Shown: positions 1-6,492, counted from the stretch's first letter. The stretch is DNA of 6,633 nucleotides from Rhodoferax sp. (GCA_028292305.1 JAQGMQ010000584.1:1-6633); one strand, 5' to 3'. Notes: generated from the letters alone by a model not told the origin. Numbers and translations are program-made.

Positions 1-171
1 ATCCGCAAGGCCTTCCGCGGCTCCGAGTTTCTGTACACGCTGCGCCTGGCCAGCGGCGAGACCGTGCTGGCCCATGTGCCCAGCCACCACGACCATCAGA
101 TCGGCGAATGGATCGGGATTCGGCCGGAGATGAACCACGTGGTGGCCTTTCCGCGCGAAAGCGTGGATTGA
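1..171 (+). CDS. ABC transporter ATP-binding protein, C-terminal fragment (TOBE domain)
   Basis: This is an open frame from the window's left edge to a TGA at 169-171, giving 56 residues with no start in view. The peptide contains the turn SGETVLAHVP and ends in GIRPEMNHVVAFP, the pattern of the last strands of a TOBE domain at the C-terminus of PotA/FbpC/CysA-type ATPases. In that family the TOBE domain follows the nucleotide-binding domain and helps in regulation or substrate-dependent control. The ATPase motifs (Walker A, signature, Walker B) must lie upstream, outside the window. The gene converges on the glycosyltransferase genes and belongs to a transport locus different from the one at 3381-6633. 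The family is fairly sure; the substrate cannot be told. Confidence 0.82.
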   Translation: MRKAFRGSEFLYTLRLASGETVLAHVPSHHDHQIGEWIGIRPEMNHVVAFPRESVD

Positions 172-178
172 CCATGAG

Positions 179-209
179 CGCGCGAAGGTGCGGATCGACG
201 ATTCGCGCG
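179..209. repeat. Inverted repeat after the ABC ATPase stop
   Basis: There is a perfect 8-bp inverted repeat, CGCGCGAA at 179-186 and TTCGCGCG at 202-209, with a 15-base loop. It starts 7 bases after the ATPase stop. No T-run follows on either strand, so it does not fit a standard intrinsic terminator. It may still help end or protect the + strand transcript. Confidence 0.5.
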
Positions 210-211
210 TG

Positions 212-242
212 AAGGCCCGGCGTAGCCCGACGCGCCGGCCTT
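212..242. terminator. Possible bidirectional hairpin terminator between convergent genes
   Basis: The arms AAGGCCCGGCG (212-222) and CGCCGGCCTT (233-242) pair over 10 bp with one bulged C and a 10-base loop. The right arm runs into the TAA stop of the minus-strand glycosyltransferase (241-243). Position between converging genes and high stem GC fit a shared terminator. A U-tract is lacking on both strands, so intrinsic activity is uncertain. Confidence 0.4.
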
Positions 243-1401
243 AGCCCACCAAAGCCCGGTACAGCGCCTCGGTCTCGCGGCAGGTGCGGTCCCAAGAGAA
301 CAGCGCCAGCCGCGCCTTGCCACGTTCGATCAGCTCGGCGCGCCGCGGCGCGTTGTACAACGCTTCCGACATCGCCGTCTGCAGCGACCGCGCATCCTTG
401 GTTTCGAAATACAGCGCCCCGTCACCACCGATCTCGGGCAGCGAACCGGCGTTGCCCAAGACCGTCGGGCAACCGTTGCCGAAGGCCTCCAGCACCGGCA
501 GGCCGAAGCCTTCGTATTGCGAAGGGAACACGAAGACCAGCGCCTGCTGGTAGAGCATCTTCAGCTCGGCGTCGCTGGCCGCATGGTGGTGCACGCGCTG
601 CTTCAGGCCGTGGATCTCGAAGAACGCCTGCTCATGCCGATTGAAGCCGCTGCCGGTACACACGATGTGCAGCGTCGGATCGGCCGCGAGCAGCGTGCGC
701 ATGGCGTTGGCGAAGAAGAAGAAATTCTTGTACACGTTGCGCGCGCCGACGAACAGCACGTAGCGTTCGGGCAGCTTGGGTGCCCGCGCCGGCGCGGGCT
801 GCGCATCGAGCGAACTGGCCAGGTGAACCACGTCGATCTTGTCCGCCGGCACGCCGCAAAATTCAACCAGGTCCTTCTTCGTGCAGTCCGAGATCGCGAT
901 GATGCGGTGCGCGCGTTCGGCCAGGCGGCGCTTGCGGTCGGCGGTGCGGTCGGCCAGGTTGAAGTACTCGGGGTACAGCTCGTGGATCATGTCGTACACG
1001 GTCAGCACGAACTTCTTGTCACCCAGATACGGCAAAAAATAATCGTCGTAGTAGGTGGGGTGGAAGACGTCGAAATCCTGCCGCTGCAGCGCCTGGATGG
1101 ACGCGGCCTTGTTGGCAGCCGCGGCGTCGACGGGTTTGAAGAATTTGTTGCGCGCGGCGTAGAGGTTCCACTTGCCGCGGAACTCGCGGCCGGGCAGGAA
1201 GTTGTCAATGCCGCCTGGGTCGGGCCGGATCTGCTTGCCGAAGCGCGTGGCGTTGATGTATTCGTTCTGAGCGTAGGTCACGGCGACGTCGACATCGACG
1301 CCTTCGGCTCGCTCGAGGCCATTGATCACTTCACTGAAATAGCGCGAAATGCCGCCGAATTTCTGGGCTTCGAATATCTGGTGGTCGAACAGGATTTTCA
1401 T
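241..1401 (-). CDS. Glycosyltransferase, GT4-like (GT-B fold)
   Basis: The 386-residue protein has the two-Rossmann layout of GT-B enzymes, which move a sugar from a nucleotide-sugar to an acceptor, usually at the cytoplasmic face of the membrane. The N-terminal acceptor half opens with MKILFDHQIF and a glycine-containing loop, FGGISRYFSEVI (about 15-26). An Ala/Pro-rich linker (about 199-210) joins it to the C-terminal donor half, which starts at YVLFVGARNVYKN (about 214-226). The donor half carries the E-x7-E motif of retaining GT4 enzymes, E297 to E305 in EGFGLPVLE, followed by GSLPEIGGDGALYF. Length is normal for the family. There is no signal peptide or clear membrane segment. The ATG lies 27 bases after the stop of the upstream GT2-type gene, so the two are probably co-transcribed. 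No clear Shine-Dalgarno sequence precedes it. A role in O-antigen, capsule or exopolysaccharide synthesis is likely; donor and acceptor are unknown. Confidence 0.9.
   Translation of the reverse strand: MKILFDHQIFEAQKFGGISRYFSEVINGLERAEGVDVDVAVTYAQNEYINATRFGKQIRPDPGGIDNFLPGREFRGKWNLYAARNKFFKPVDAAAANKAASIQALQRQDFDVFHPTYYDDYFLPYLGDKKFVLTVYDMIHELYPEYFNLADRTADRKRRLAERAHRIIAISDCTKKDLVEFCGVPADKIDVVHLASSLDAQPAPARAPKLPERYVLFVGARNVYKNFFFFANAMRTLLAADPTLHIVCTGSGFNRHEQAFFEIHGLKQRVHHHAASDAELKMLYQQALVFVFPSQYEGFGLPVLEAFGNGCPTVLGNAGSLPEIGGDGALYFETKDARSLQTAMSEALYNAPRRAELIERGKARLALFSWDRTCRETEALYRALVG
782..799. repeat. 18-bp perfect palindrome inside the GT4-like gene
   Basis: The 18 bases starting GCCCGCGCC and ending GGCGCGGGC equal their own reverse complement. 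They encode part of the Ala/Pro-rich linker between the two GT-B domains (PAPARAP). The palindrome most likely follows from GC-rich Ala, Pro and Arg codons. A functional role is not supported. Confidence 0.4.
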
Positions 1402-1428
1402 GCTTGGCTGTAACGCGTCTTTTTGTTT
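1402..1428 (-). promoter_or_regulatory. A-rich leader without Shine-Dalgarno before the GT4-like gene
   Basis: Read on the minus strand, the gap between the two glycosyltransferase genes begins with AAAAACAAAAAGACG and then reaches the ATG with no GGAGG-like element at the usual distance. A-rich, unstructured leaders can recruit ribosomes through protein S1, so this may replace a Shine-Dalgarno site. It is one of the most A/T-rich spots in the window. Confidence 0.3.
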
Positions 1429-2337
1429 TTATTGCAGGCCCACGACGCAGCGCAGCACATAGGTCTTGAGGTAACGCAGATTGGTCGGGTCGAGCTTCAG
1501 CGCCTGGCGGATGAAGGGTTGCGCGGCTTTCACGTTCTTGTCACGCTCGATGTGCTGGTACCCGCGGCCGAACAACTCGGCGGCCAGCCGCTGGCGCATC
1601 TGCGGTATATCGCGCCAGCGCGGTTCGCCGACATAGGTGGTCTGCACCGCCATCGTCTCCAGGTTCACGTTCACCTGGTTGCCCGCGCCAGAGATCGTAC
1701 TCGGCGAATCGAAAAACACGCCGAGCGGCTGGGCCACATGCAGGAACGGATGGGCAGCGGCCGTCCGCAACCACATGTCGTAATCGGCCACGATCTTGTA
1801 GCGGGTATCGAAGACGCCTAGTTTTTCGTGCATGGACCTGCGCCACACCGGCTGCGAGCCTGTGATGCAGCGCAGCAGCAAATCCTCCGGCGTGAAGTCG
1901 GGCCAGCGGCGCACACGCGCCTGGCGCTGCGTGCATTCCGCGAAGCTTTCATTCTCGGTATGGCTCACCAACTGGTCGGCATAGGCCAGCGCCACGTCCG
2001 GTTGCGCTTCGAGCAAATTCACCATCGTCTGCGCGAATTCGGGGTGATGGCGGTCGTCGGTATTGGCACTCGTGAGGTACTTGCCGCGCGCCATGCCGAT
2101 GGCACGGTTCCACGCCACATACAGCGGCTCGCGTTCGGTGCGCAGGTAACGAATTTGTGGATAGGTGCGGGCGAACTCCTGGCAGATCGCGCCTTCGCCT
2201 TGAGGCGATCCGCTGTCGATGACCAGGATTTCCATGTGCTGCAGCAGCGTCTGCGCCACCAGGTCCTCCAGGCAACTGCGCATGAAACGCTCAGCGCTGT
2301 AGCTCGAAACGATGGCGGTAAGCAGGGGTTCTGACAT
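1429..2337 (-). CDS. Glycosyltransferase family 2 protein (GT-A fold)
   Basis: The 302-residue protein begins MSEPLLTAIVSSYSAERF, the first strand of a GT2 nucleotide-sugar binding domain. ILVIDSGSPQGEG (about 37-49) holds the early Asp that contacts the nucleotide. ANTDDRHHPE (about 91-100) supplies the metal-binding DxD-type motif, with Asp94 and Asp95. ADYDMWLR (about 184-191) matches the later acidic motif near the catalytic base in inverting GT2 enzymes. No membrane segments are seen, so the enzyme is probably cytosolic or peripheral. After about residue 245 the chain turns helical (RGYQHIERDKN, then AAQPFIRQALKLDPTN), which looks like a short TPR-type repeat. It is the first gene of the glycosyltransferase pair and lies 141 bp downstream of the uraD-like gene. 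Its ATG has no strong ribosome-binding site. Sugar and acceptor are unknown; surface glycan synthesis is the likely role. Confidence 0.9.
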   Translation of the reverse strand: MSEPLLTAIVSSYSAERFMRSCLEDLVAQTLLQHMEILVIDSGSPQGEGAICQEFARTYPQIRYLRTEREPLYVAWNRAIGMARGKYLTSANTDDRHHPEFAQTMVNLLEAQPDVALAYADQLVSHTENESFAECTQRQARVRRWPDFTPEDLLLRCITGSQPVWRRSMHEKLGVFDTRYKIVADYDMWLRTAAAHPFLHVAQPLGVFFDSPSTISGAGNQVNVNLETMAVQTTYVGEPRWRDIPQMRQRLAAELFGRGYQHIERDKNVKAAQPFIRQALKLDPTNLRYLKTYVLRCVVGLQ

Positions 2338-2388
2338 GGCAGGCGTGTAGTCGAAATCTGAAAGGGTGTTGGGCTGTTCGCCGCAATT

Positions 2389-2418
2389 GGCGGTCGTTTC
2401 GCGTCGGAAACGGCCGCC
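2389..2418. terminator. Strong hairpin between the transport/uraD operon and the glycosyltransferase genes
   Basis: GGCGGTCGTTTC (2389-2400) and GAAACGGCCGCC (2407-2418) form a 12-bp stem with a single wobble position and a 6-base loop, GCGTCG. It is the strongest hairpin in non-coding sequence here. It lies 60 bases past the uraD-like stop and about 50 bases before the GT2-type start. It could terminate the long transport operon, though no run of T follows on the minus strand, or it could sit in the leader of the glycosyltransferase transcript. Apart from this element I see nothing convincing in the 2338-2478 gap. Confidence 0.45.
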
Positions 2419-2478
2419 TTGGCCCGAATAGCTTACCCGACATCATTCATGAACCCAACCGTACCGCCCACCGCAAAC

Positions 2479-3384
2479 TCACCCCCCGACCAGCACCTTC
2501 GCCCGGTACCCCGTCGGCTCTACTTCCAGCGGCACATGGTAGTGCTGCTCGGCATCCGCCAGCAAGAACGCCACCGGCACCACGTCGAGCACCGGCGCGC
2601 CCGCCTCGCCACGGCTCCTGAAGTAGTCGCCGACGTGGAAACACAGCTCGTATTGCCCCATGCGCAGCGGCTCGCCGGCCAAGAGCGGCTCGCGGGTGCC
2701 GCCGTCGTGGCCGGTGGTGGTGCGCAGCAGCGTGCGCCGGCCGCTGGGGCTGACTTCGTTCAGGTCGACCTGCATTTCCGCGGCCGGGCGGTCGCGGCTG
2801 CCGTCCAGCACCTGGATGGTCAATTGGCCGTGCAGGCGCGGCAGCCGGTGGTCGGCGATGCGCGCGGCCAGGCGCAGGCGCGAGACCCGGGCGATCTCGT
2901 CCACTGCCGCGCGCATCTCGGTGGCGCGGTCGTTCAGCAGGCGTTGCTCGAAGCTTTTCAGCGCCGACGTGCGGGTGTGGCGGCGCACACACAGGATGAA
3001 GGGGAAGCCGAACTTGGCGCGGTAGGCCGCGTTGAGCGCATCCCAGCGCGCGTTCTCGGTGTTGCCCAGGTTGTCCAGCGCCAGGCCGCCCTGCTCGTGG
3101 ATGGAATCGGCCGTCATGGTGCCGGCGCGCGCCTGGCTGCCGGCCAGCTCGGGGTGCACCGAGAGGAACTCGGCCAGCGCCGGCGCGGGCTGCGCGCGGA
3201 TCACGGCCAGCATGGCGTCGTGCAGCGCCTGCACACTCGCGAACGGGCGCTCGGCCGCCACGGCGCGGGCCACCCACGGCGAATGCTCGAAGACGCTGCC
3301 CAGGCTGTCGACGAAGGCTTCGGCCGCGCAGGCATTGAGTTGTGCCAGCGTGGTCTGCCCTGGCACCGCTTGCGCGCCGCTCAT
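2479..3384 (-). CDS. uraD: OHCU decarboxylase (UraD) fused to a UraH/transthyretin-like domain
   Basis: The 301-residue protein has two domains. Residues about 10-175 are UraD, which decarboxylates 2-oxo-4-hydroxy-4-carboxy-5-ureidoimidazoline to (S)-allantoin, the last step from uric acid. Its hallmarks are present: His77 in SVHPELAG, Glu97-Gln98 in DSIHEQGGLAL, and FGFPFILCVR (about 125-134). Residues about 187-301 follow the 5-hydroxyisourate hydrolase/transthyretin fold: LTIQVLDGSRDRPA, HDGGTREPLL, YELCFHVGDYF and HYHVPLEVEPTGY. However, the catalytic His of the VLD motif is Gln191, the Arg of DGR is Gly229, and the C-terminal YRGS is missing (the end reads YRAKVLVGG), so this half is probably not a working hydrolase. 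The start at 3384 was chosen because its ATG overlaps the ATPase stop as ATGA and the UraD domain begins just after. A longer frame to 3519 adds 45 residues with no family match. No Shine-Dalgarno is visible, so reinitiation after the ATPase gene is likely. UraD identity is firm; activity of the second domain is doubtful. Confidence 0.88.
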   Translation of the reverse strand: MSGAQAVPGQTTLAQLNACAAEAFVDSLGSVFEHSPWVARAVAAERPFASVQALHDAMLAVIRAQPAPALAEFLSVHPELAGSQARAGTMTADSIHEQGGLALDNLGNTENARWDALNAAYRAKFGFPFILCVRRHTRTSALKSFEQRLLNDRATEMRAAVDEIARVSRLRLAARIADHRLPRLHGQLTIQVLDGSRDRPAAEMQVDLNEVSPSGRRTLLRTTTGHDGGTREPLLAGEPLRMGQYELCFHVGDYFRSRGEAGAPVLDVVPVAFLLADAEQHYHVPLEVEPTGYRAKVLVGG

Positions 3385-4502
3385 GCGCTTTGAACAATCA
3401 GGGTGCGGTTGGCCGGCCACACCGCGTGCCAGGTTTCGCCGGGGCGCGGCGTGGCCACGCCGATCTCTTCCACCGGCATGGTGCAGACGAAATCCTTGCC
3501 ATCCGCCAGCTTGATCCACACCGCCAGATTCTGGCCCTTGAAGACCGACTGCGTGACCATGCCGCTCACGCCATTGCCGGCGGGCAGGCCCACGGCGCTG
3601 GGCAGCAGGCGGATGTTTTCGGGCCGCACCGCCACGGTCACGGTCTGGCCTTCGGTGAACTCATGCGCCACCGACGACTGCCACAGGCCGCCGCCATCGA
3701 CATGCAGCGAGGTGTCGCCACCGGCGCGTGCCTTGACCGTGGCCTGCACGAAGTTCGAGGTGCCGATGAAGTCGGCCACGAAGCTGCTGCGCGGCTGGTC
3801 GTAGATCTCGCGCGAGGCGCCGATCTGTTCGATGCGGCCGCCGCGCATCACGGCGATGCGGTCGGCCAGGATCAGGGCCTCTTCCTGGTCGTGGGTGACC
3901 AGCAGCGTGGTCAGGCCGAGCTGGTTGCACAGCTGGCGCAGCTCCATCTGCATGGCTTCGCGCAGCTTCTTGTCGAGTGCGCCGAAGGGCTCGTCGAGCA
4001 GCAGCAGGCGCGGCCGGTAGACGATGGCCCGGGCCAGCGCCACGCGTTGCTGCTGTCCGCCCGACAGCGCCGCCGGCAGCCGGTCGGCATAGGCGTCGAG
4101 CCGCACCAGGCGCAGCGCTTCCATGCTGCGCGCCAGGGCCTCGGCCTTGGGCACGTCGCGCATCTGCAGGCCGAAGGCCACGTTGTCGCGCACGCTCAGG
4201 TGCGGGAACAGCGCGTAGTTCTGGAACAACATGCCCAGGTTGCGCTTGTGCACTGGCACGTCGTTCACCAGTTGGCCGTCGATGCGGATCTCGCCCATCG
4301 ACGGCGTGACCAGCCCGGCGATCATGCGCAGCGTGGTGGTCTTGCCGCAGCCCGACGGCCCGAGCAGCGCCAGGATTTCACCGCCGCGCACTTCCAGGTC
4401 GATGGCGTCGACGGCGGGCGGGCCGTCGCCGTAGATGCGGCTCACCTTGTCGAGCCGCACGCTGGCGCCGCTGACAGCAAGAGGGGATGTGGCTTCGGTC
4501 AT
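3381..4502 (-). CDS. ABC transporter ATP-binding protein, PotA-like
   Basis: This 373-residue ATPase drives the importer encoded by the neighbouring genes, acting at the inner face of the cytoplasmic membrane. All nucleotide-binding motifs are intact: Walker A GPSGCGKT (48-55), Q-loop Gln94 in FQNYALFPH, signature LSGGQ (146-150), Walker B LLLLDE (166-171) and switch His204 in VTHDQEEA. DPxxxF-type text (YDQPRSSFVADFIG, about 234-247) leads into a C-terminal TOBE region (about 250-373) containing VAVRPENIRL. This architecture is that of the spermidine/putrescine, iron and sulfate ATPases (PotA/FbpC/CysA). The ATG follows the substrate-binding gene by 27 bases and has a clear GGAGG. The TGA overlaps the ATG of the uraD-like gene, implying translational coupling. 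The substrate cannot be read from the ATPase. Confidence 0.95.
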   Translation of the reverse strand: MTEATSPLAVSGASVRLDKVSRIYGDGPPAVDAIDLEVRGGEILALLGPSGCGKTTTLRMIAGLVTPSMGEIRIDGQLVNDVPVHKRNLGMLFQNYALFPHLSVRDNVAFGLQMRDVPKAEALARSMEALRLVRLDAYADRLPAALSGGQQQRVALARAIVYRPRLLLLDEPFGALDKKLREAMQMELRQLCNQLGLTTLLVTHDQEEALILADRIAVMRGGRIEQIGASREIYDQPRSSFVADFIGTSNFVQATVKARAGGDTSLHVDGGGLWQSSVAHEFTEGQTVTVAVRPENIRLLPSAVGLPAGNGVSGMVTQSVFKGQNLAVWIKLADGKDFVCTMPVEEIGVATPRPGETWHAVWPANRTLIVQSA

Positions 4503-4510
4503 GGGGCAGT

Positions 4511-4515
4511 CCTCC
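4511..4515 (-). promoter_or_regulatory. Shine-Dalgarno site of the ABC ATPase gene
   Basis: On the minus strand a perfect GGAGG stands 8 bases before the ATG at 4502. It is the best ribosome-binding site in the window and fixes the ATPase start. Confidence 0.75.
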
Positions 4516-4529
4516 GTCGGTGACTCGTA

Positions 4530-5609
4530 TCAGACCGAGAAGATCTGGTTCATCTTTTCCGTCCAGCGCGAACGGTTGGTGTTGATGTAGGTCCAGTCGG
4601 GAATGAACAGGCCGCGCTTGTCCATTTCCTCGACCGGGTAGGCCAGGTATTTCAGCGTTTCGGCCGAGAACTCGATGCCCGACACCGATGGCGCGGTAAA
4701 CGCGAATTCGGACAAGGCCTTCTGCACGGCCGGCTCGAGCATGCGGTTCATGAAGGCCACGGCCACGTCCTGGTTCGGGCCGTTCTTCACCAGCACCTGG
4801 CAGTTCACACCGGCAAAGCTGCCCTCCTTGGGGAACGACATGGTGACGGGCACCCCCTTGGCCGTGGCCGGGTAGATGTACTTCGACAAGTCCATGAAGC
4901 CGATGTCGGCCTGGCCCTGGGCGATCTCGTTGGCGGCCTGCGGGCCGTTGTCGAAGATGTTCTGCACGTTGGGCTTCAGCGCGGCGATCTTGTCGAAGGC
5001 GTTGTCGATCTCGTACTGCGCCTGCTGGAACGGCTTGCCGGTCTTGACGGCCGCGGCCACGATCATGAAGAACACCGAAGGCGTGTTCTTCGGCGTGACC
5101 AGCTTGATCTTGCCGGCGTATTTCGGGTCCCACAGTTCGGCGTAGGTGGCCGGTGGCTTGACGCTGGTGTTGTGGAACAGGCTGGCCACCGAGATGCCCA
5201 CGGCCGTGCCGTAGCCGTCGTAGCCGAAGCGGGGGTACAGCTTGGCCATGGCCGGCATGTTGGCCTTGGGCAGCTGGGCGATCAGGTCCTCGGTGCGGCA
5301 GATCGGAATGGCCACGTCGTCGATGAACATCACCGAGAACTTGGGGTTGGCCTTGGTGGCGCGCATCTTCTGCACATTGGCCAGCGTGAAGCCTTCCTCG
5401 GCCACCACCTTGCAGCCGAAGTCGGATTCGAACTTGGGGATGATCTTGGTCTTGACGAACTCGCCCTGGGCACCGCCCCAGATGCCGACGTGGATCTGCT
5501 TGTTCTGCGCCCAGGCGCTGCGCACGAAGCCCATCGGGGCGGCCACGCCGGCGGCGGCGCCGAGCACGAGTTTGTTGAAATTGCGGCGTGAGGCTTGAGG
5601 AGCGTTCAT
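4530..5609 (-). CDS. ABC transporter substrate-binding protein, PotD-like, Tat-exported
   Basis: The 359-residue protein is the extracytoplasmic receptor of the importer; it captures the solute in the periplasm and delivers it to the two permeases. Residues 1-34 form a twin-arginine signal: SRRNFNK (7-13), a hydrophobic stretch GAAAGVAAPMGFV, and a likely cleavage site after AWA (34) before QNK. The mature part starts with IHVGIWGGAQGEFVKTKIIPKFESDFGCKVV, the typical first strand and helix of type 2 periplasmic binding proteins of the polyamine/opine/phosphonate group. Later segments (DIGFMDLSKYIYPATAKGVPV, then GVNCQVLVKNGPNQDVAVAFMNRMLEP) match the second lobe of the same family. The gene follows permease 2 by 31 bases and precedes the ATPase. 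Tat export suggests folding before export but does not reveal the ligand. Family assignment is good; the ligand is unknown. Confidence 0.9.
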   Translation of the reverse strand: MNAPQASRRNFNKLVLGAAAGVAAPMGFVRSAWAQNKQIHVGIWGGAQGEFVKTKIIPKFESDFGCKVVAEEGFTLANVQKMRATKANPKFSVMFIDDVAIPICRTEDLIAQLPKANMPAMAKLYPRFGYDGYGTAVGISVASLFHNTSVKPPATYAELWDPKYAGKIKLVTPKNTPSVFFMIVAAAVKTGKPFQQAQYEIDNAFDKIAALKPNVQNIFDNGPQAANEIAQGQADIGFMDLSKYIYPATAKGVPVTMSFPKEGSFAGVNCQVLVKNGPNQDVAVAFMNRMLEPAVQKALSEFAFTAPSVSGIEFSAETLKYLAYPVEEMDKRGLFIPDWTYINTNRSRWTEKMNQIFSV

Positions 5610-5615
5610 GGTGTT

Positions 5616-5619
5616 TCCT
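5616..5619 (-). promoter_or_regulatory. Ribosome-binding site of the substrate-binding protein gene
   Basis: On the minus strand AGGA stands 6 bases before the ATG at 5609, inside the 31-bp gap after permease 2. It supports the start that yields a complete Tat signal. Confidence 0.5.
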
Positions 5620-5640
5620 AAGTGAAAGACAGACAGGGAA

Positions 5641-6492
5641 TTACGTGGCCAGGCGGGCGATGCTGATGCCGAAGACCTTCTCGATCACCAGCACGAGCAG
5701 CAGCGCGAACAGGATCATCAACGTCGAGATGGCGGCGATCGACGGATCGAACGACAGCTCGATCTGCGAATGCAGGTACAGCGGAATCGGGAAGTGGTCG
5801 CCATCGGCCAGCCACATCGAGATCGGGTAGTCGTCGAACGAGACGATGAAGGCGAACACACCGCCGGCCAGCACGCCCGGGCGCACCTGCGGCCAGATCA
5901 CCTTGCGCGCCACCGTGGCCGGCGATGCGCCCAGCACCGAGGCCGCGTCTTCCAGGCTGCGGTTGACCAGCATGAAACTCGACGTGACCGAGCGCACCAC
6001 GTAGGGCAGGCAGACCACGGTATGGCCCACGGCCAGCTGCATGAAGGTGGCATGCCAGCCGAGTTGCGAAAACACCTGCAGCAGGGCCACGCCGGTGACG
6101 ATCAGCGGCACCACCAGCGGCGACAACACCAGGCCGATGATGGCGCCCTTGCCCGGCACATTGAAGCGCACCAGGCCGGCCGCCGCGGGTATGCCCAGCA
6201 CCAGCGACACCAGCGTCACCACACCGGCCAGCCTCAGCGAGAAGAAGAAACTCGCCTGCGCCTCGGCCGTGTGGATCACCTTGTCGAACCACTTCAGCGT
6301 GAAGCCGCGCGGCGGGAACACGATGTTGGGCGTGTCCGACACGGCCATCATCATCGGCACCACCAGCGGCGCCATGCTGGCCAGCAGGATCACCGTGATG
6401 ACAATGCGCAGCCACAGGCCCACGGGGTAGTCGTTGTTTGCGGTCATGACGGTCTTCATCGGCGCCTTGAGGGTGTTGGTTTTGGCGTTCAT
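5641..6492 (-). CDS. ABC transporter permease, PotC-like
   Basis: This 283-residue inner-membrane protein is one of the two channel-forming subunits of the importer. It shows about six hydrophobic segments, roughly at 28-50, 84-107, 116-140, 150-172, 206-226 and 253-275. The cytoplasmic EAA loop that docks onto the ATPase is clear: LEDAASVLGASPATVARKVI (180-199), followed by WPQVRPGVLAG. FIVSFDDYPISMWLADGDHFPIPLYL after it is typical of PotC-type permeases. The first ATG (6492) overlaps the stop of the upstream permease as ATGA, which favours it over the internal Met12 or Met16. The first 25 residues are polar and probably cytoplasmic. A 31-bp gap leads to the substrate-binding gene. Confidence 0.93.
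   Translation of the reverse strand: MNAKTNTLKAPMKTVMTANNDYPVGLWLRIVITVILLASMAPLVVPMMMAVSDTPNIVFPPRGFTLKWFDKVIHTAEAQASFFFSLRLAGVVTLVSLVLGIPAAAGLVRFNVPGKGAIIGLVLSPLVVPLIVTGVALLQVFSQLGWHATFMQLAVGHTVVCLPYVVRSVTSSFMLVNRSLEDAASVLGASPATVARKVIWPQVRPGVLAGGVFAFIVSFDDYPISMWLADGDHFPIPLYLHSQIELSFDPSIAAISTLMILFALLLVLVIEKVFGISIARLAT

Noticed and set aside
174..212. Twelve-codon + strand frame right after the ABC ATPase stop
   Set aside because: Too short, no ribosome-binding site, and it overlaps an inverted repeat.
517..1413. Long + strand open frame (298 residues) opposite the GT4-like gene
   Set aside because: The opposite strand carries a full glycosyltransferase with recognisable motifs. The + frame is rich in Val, Arg, Gly and His with no domain pattern, as expected for an antisense frame in high-GC DNA.
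1414..1430. T-rich run on the + strand as an intrinsic terminator
   Set aside because: No stem-loop precedes it and no + strand gene ends there.
2430..2458. Possible sigma-70 promoter on the minus strand, TTGGGT, 17 bases, TAAGCT
   Set aside because: Only 3 of 6 bases match the consensus in each box. The spacing is right, but this is within chance for the region.
786..3195. 19-base identical stretch at 786-804 and 3177-3195, same orientation
   Set aside because: Both copies encode Ala/Pro-rich AQPAPA text in unrelated genes with GC-rich codons. Coincidence of composition is the simplest explanation.
2419..3397. Long open frames on the + strand and in a second minus frame over the uraD-like gene
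   Set aside because: Only the 2479-3384 minus frame shows the UraD and transthyretin-like motifs; the others are Arg/Ala/Gly-rich shadows.
3385..3519. A 45-residue N-terminal extension of the uraD-like protein
   Set aside because: It lies within the 3' end of the ATPase gene in another frame, has no family match, and the ATGA overlap start at 3384 begins just before the UraD domain.
3342..4523. Long + strand open frame (393 residues) opposite the ABC ATPase
   Set aside because: The minus-strand ATPase has every nucleotide-binding motif intact. The + frame is low-complexity (His, Gln, Ala, Arg) and shows no family pattern.
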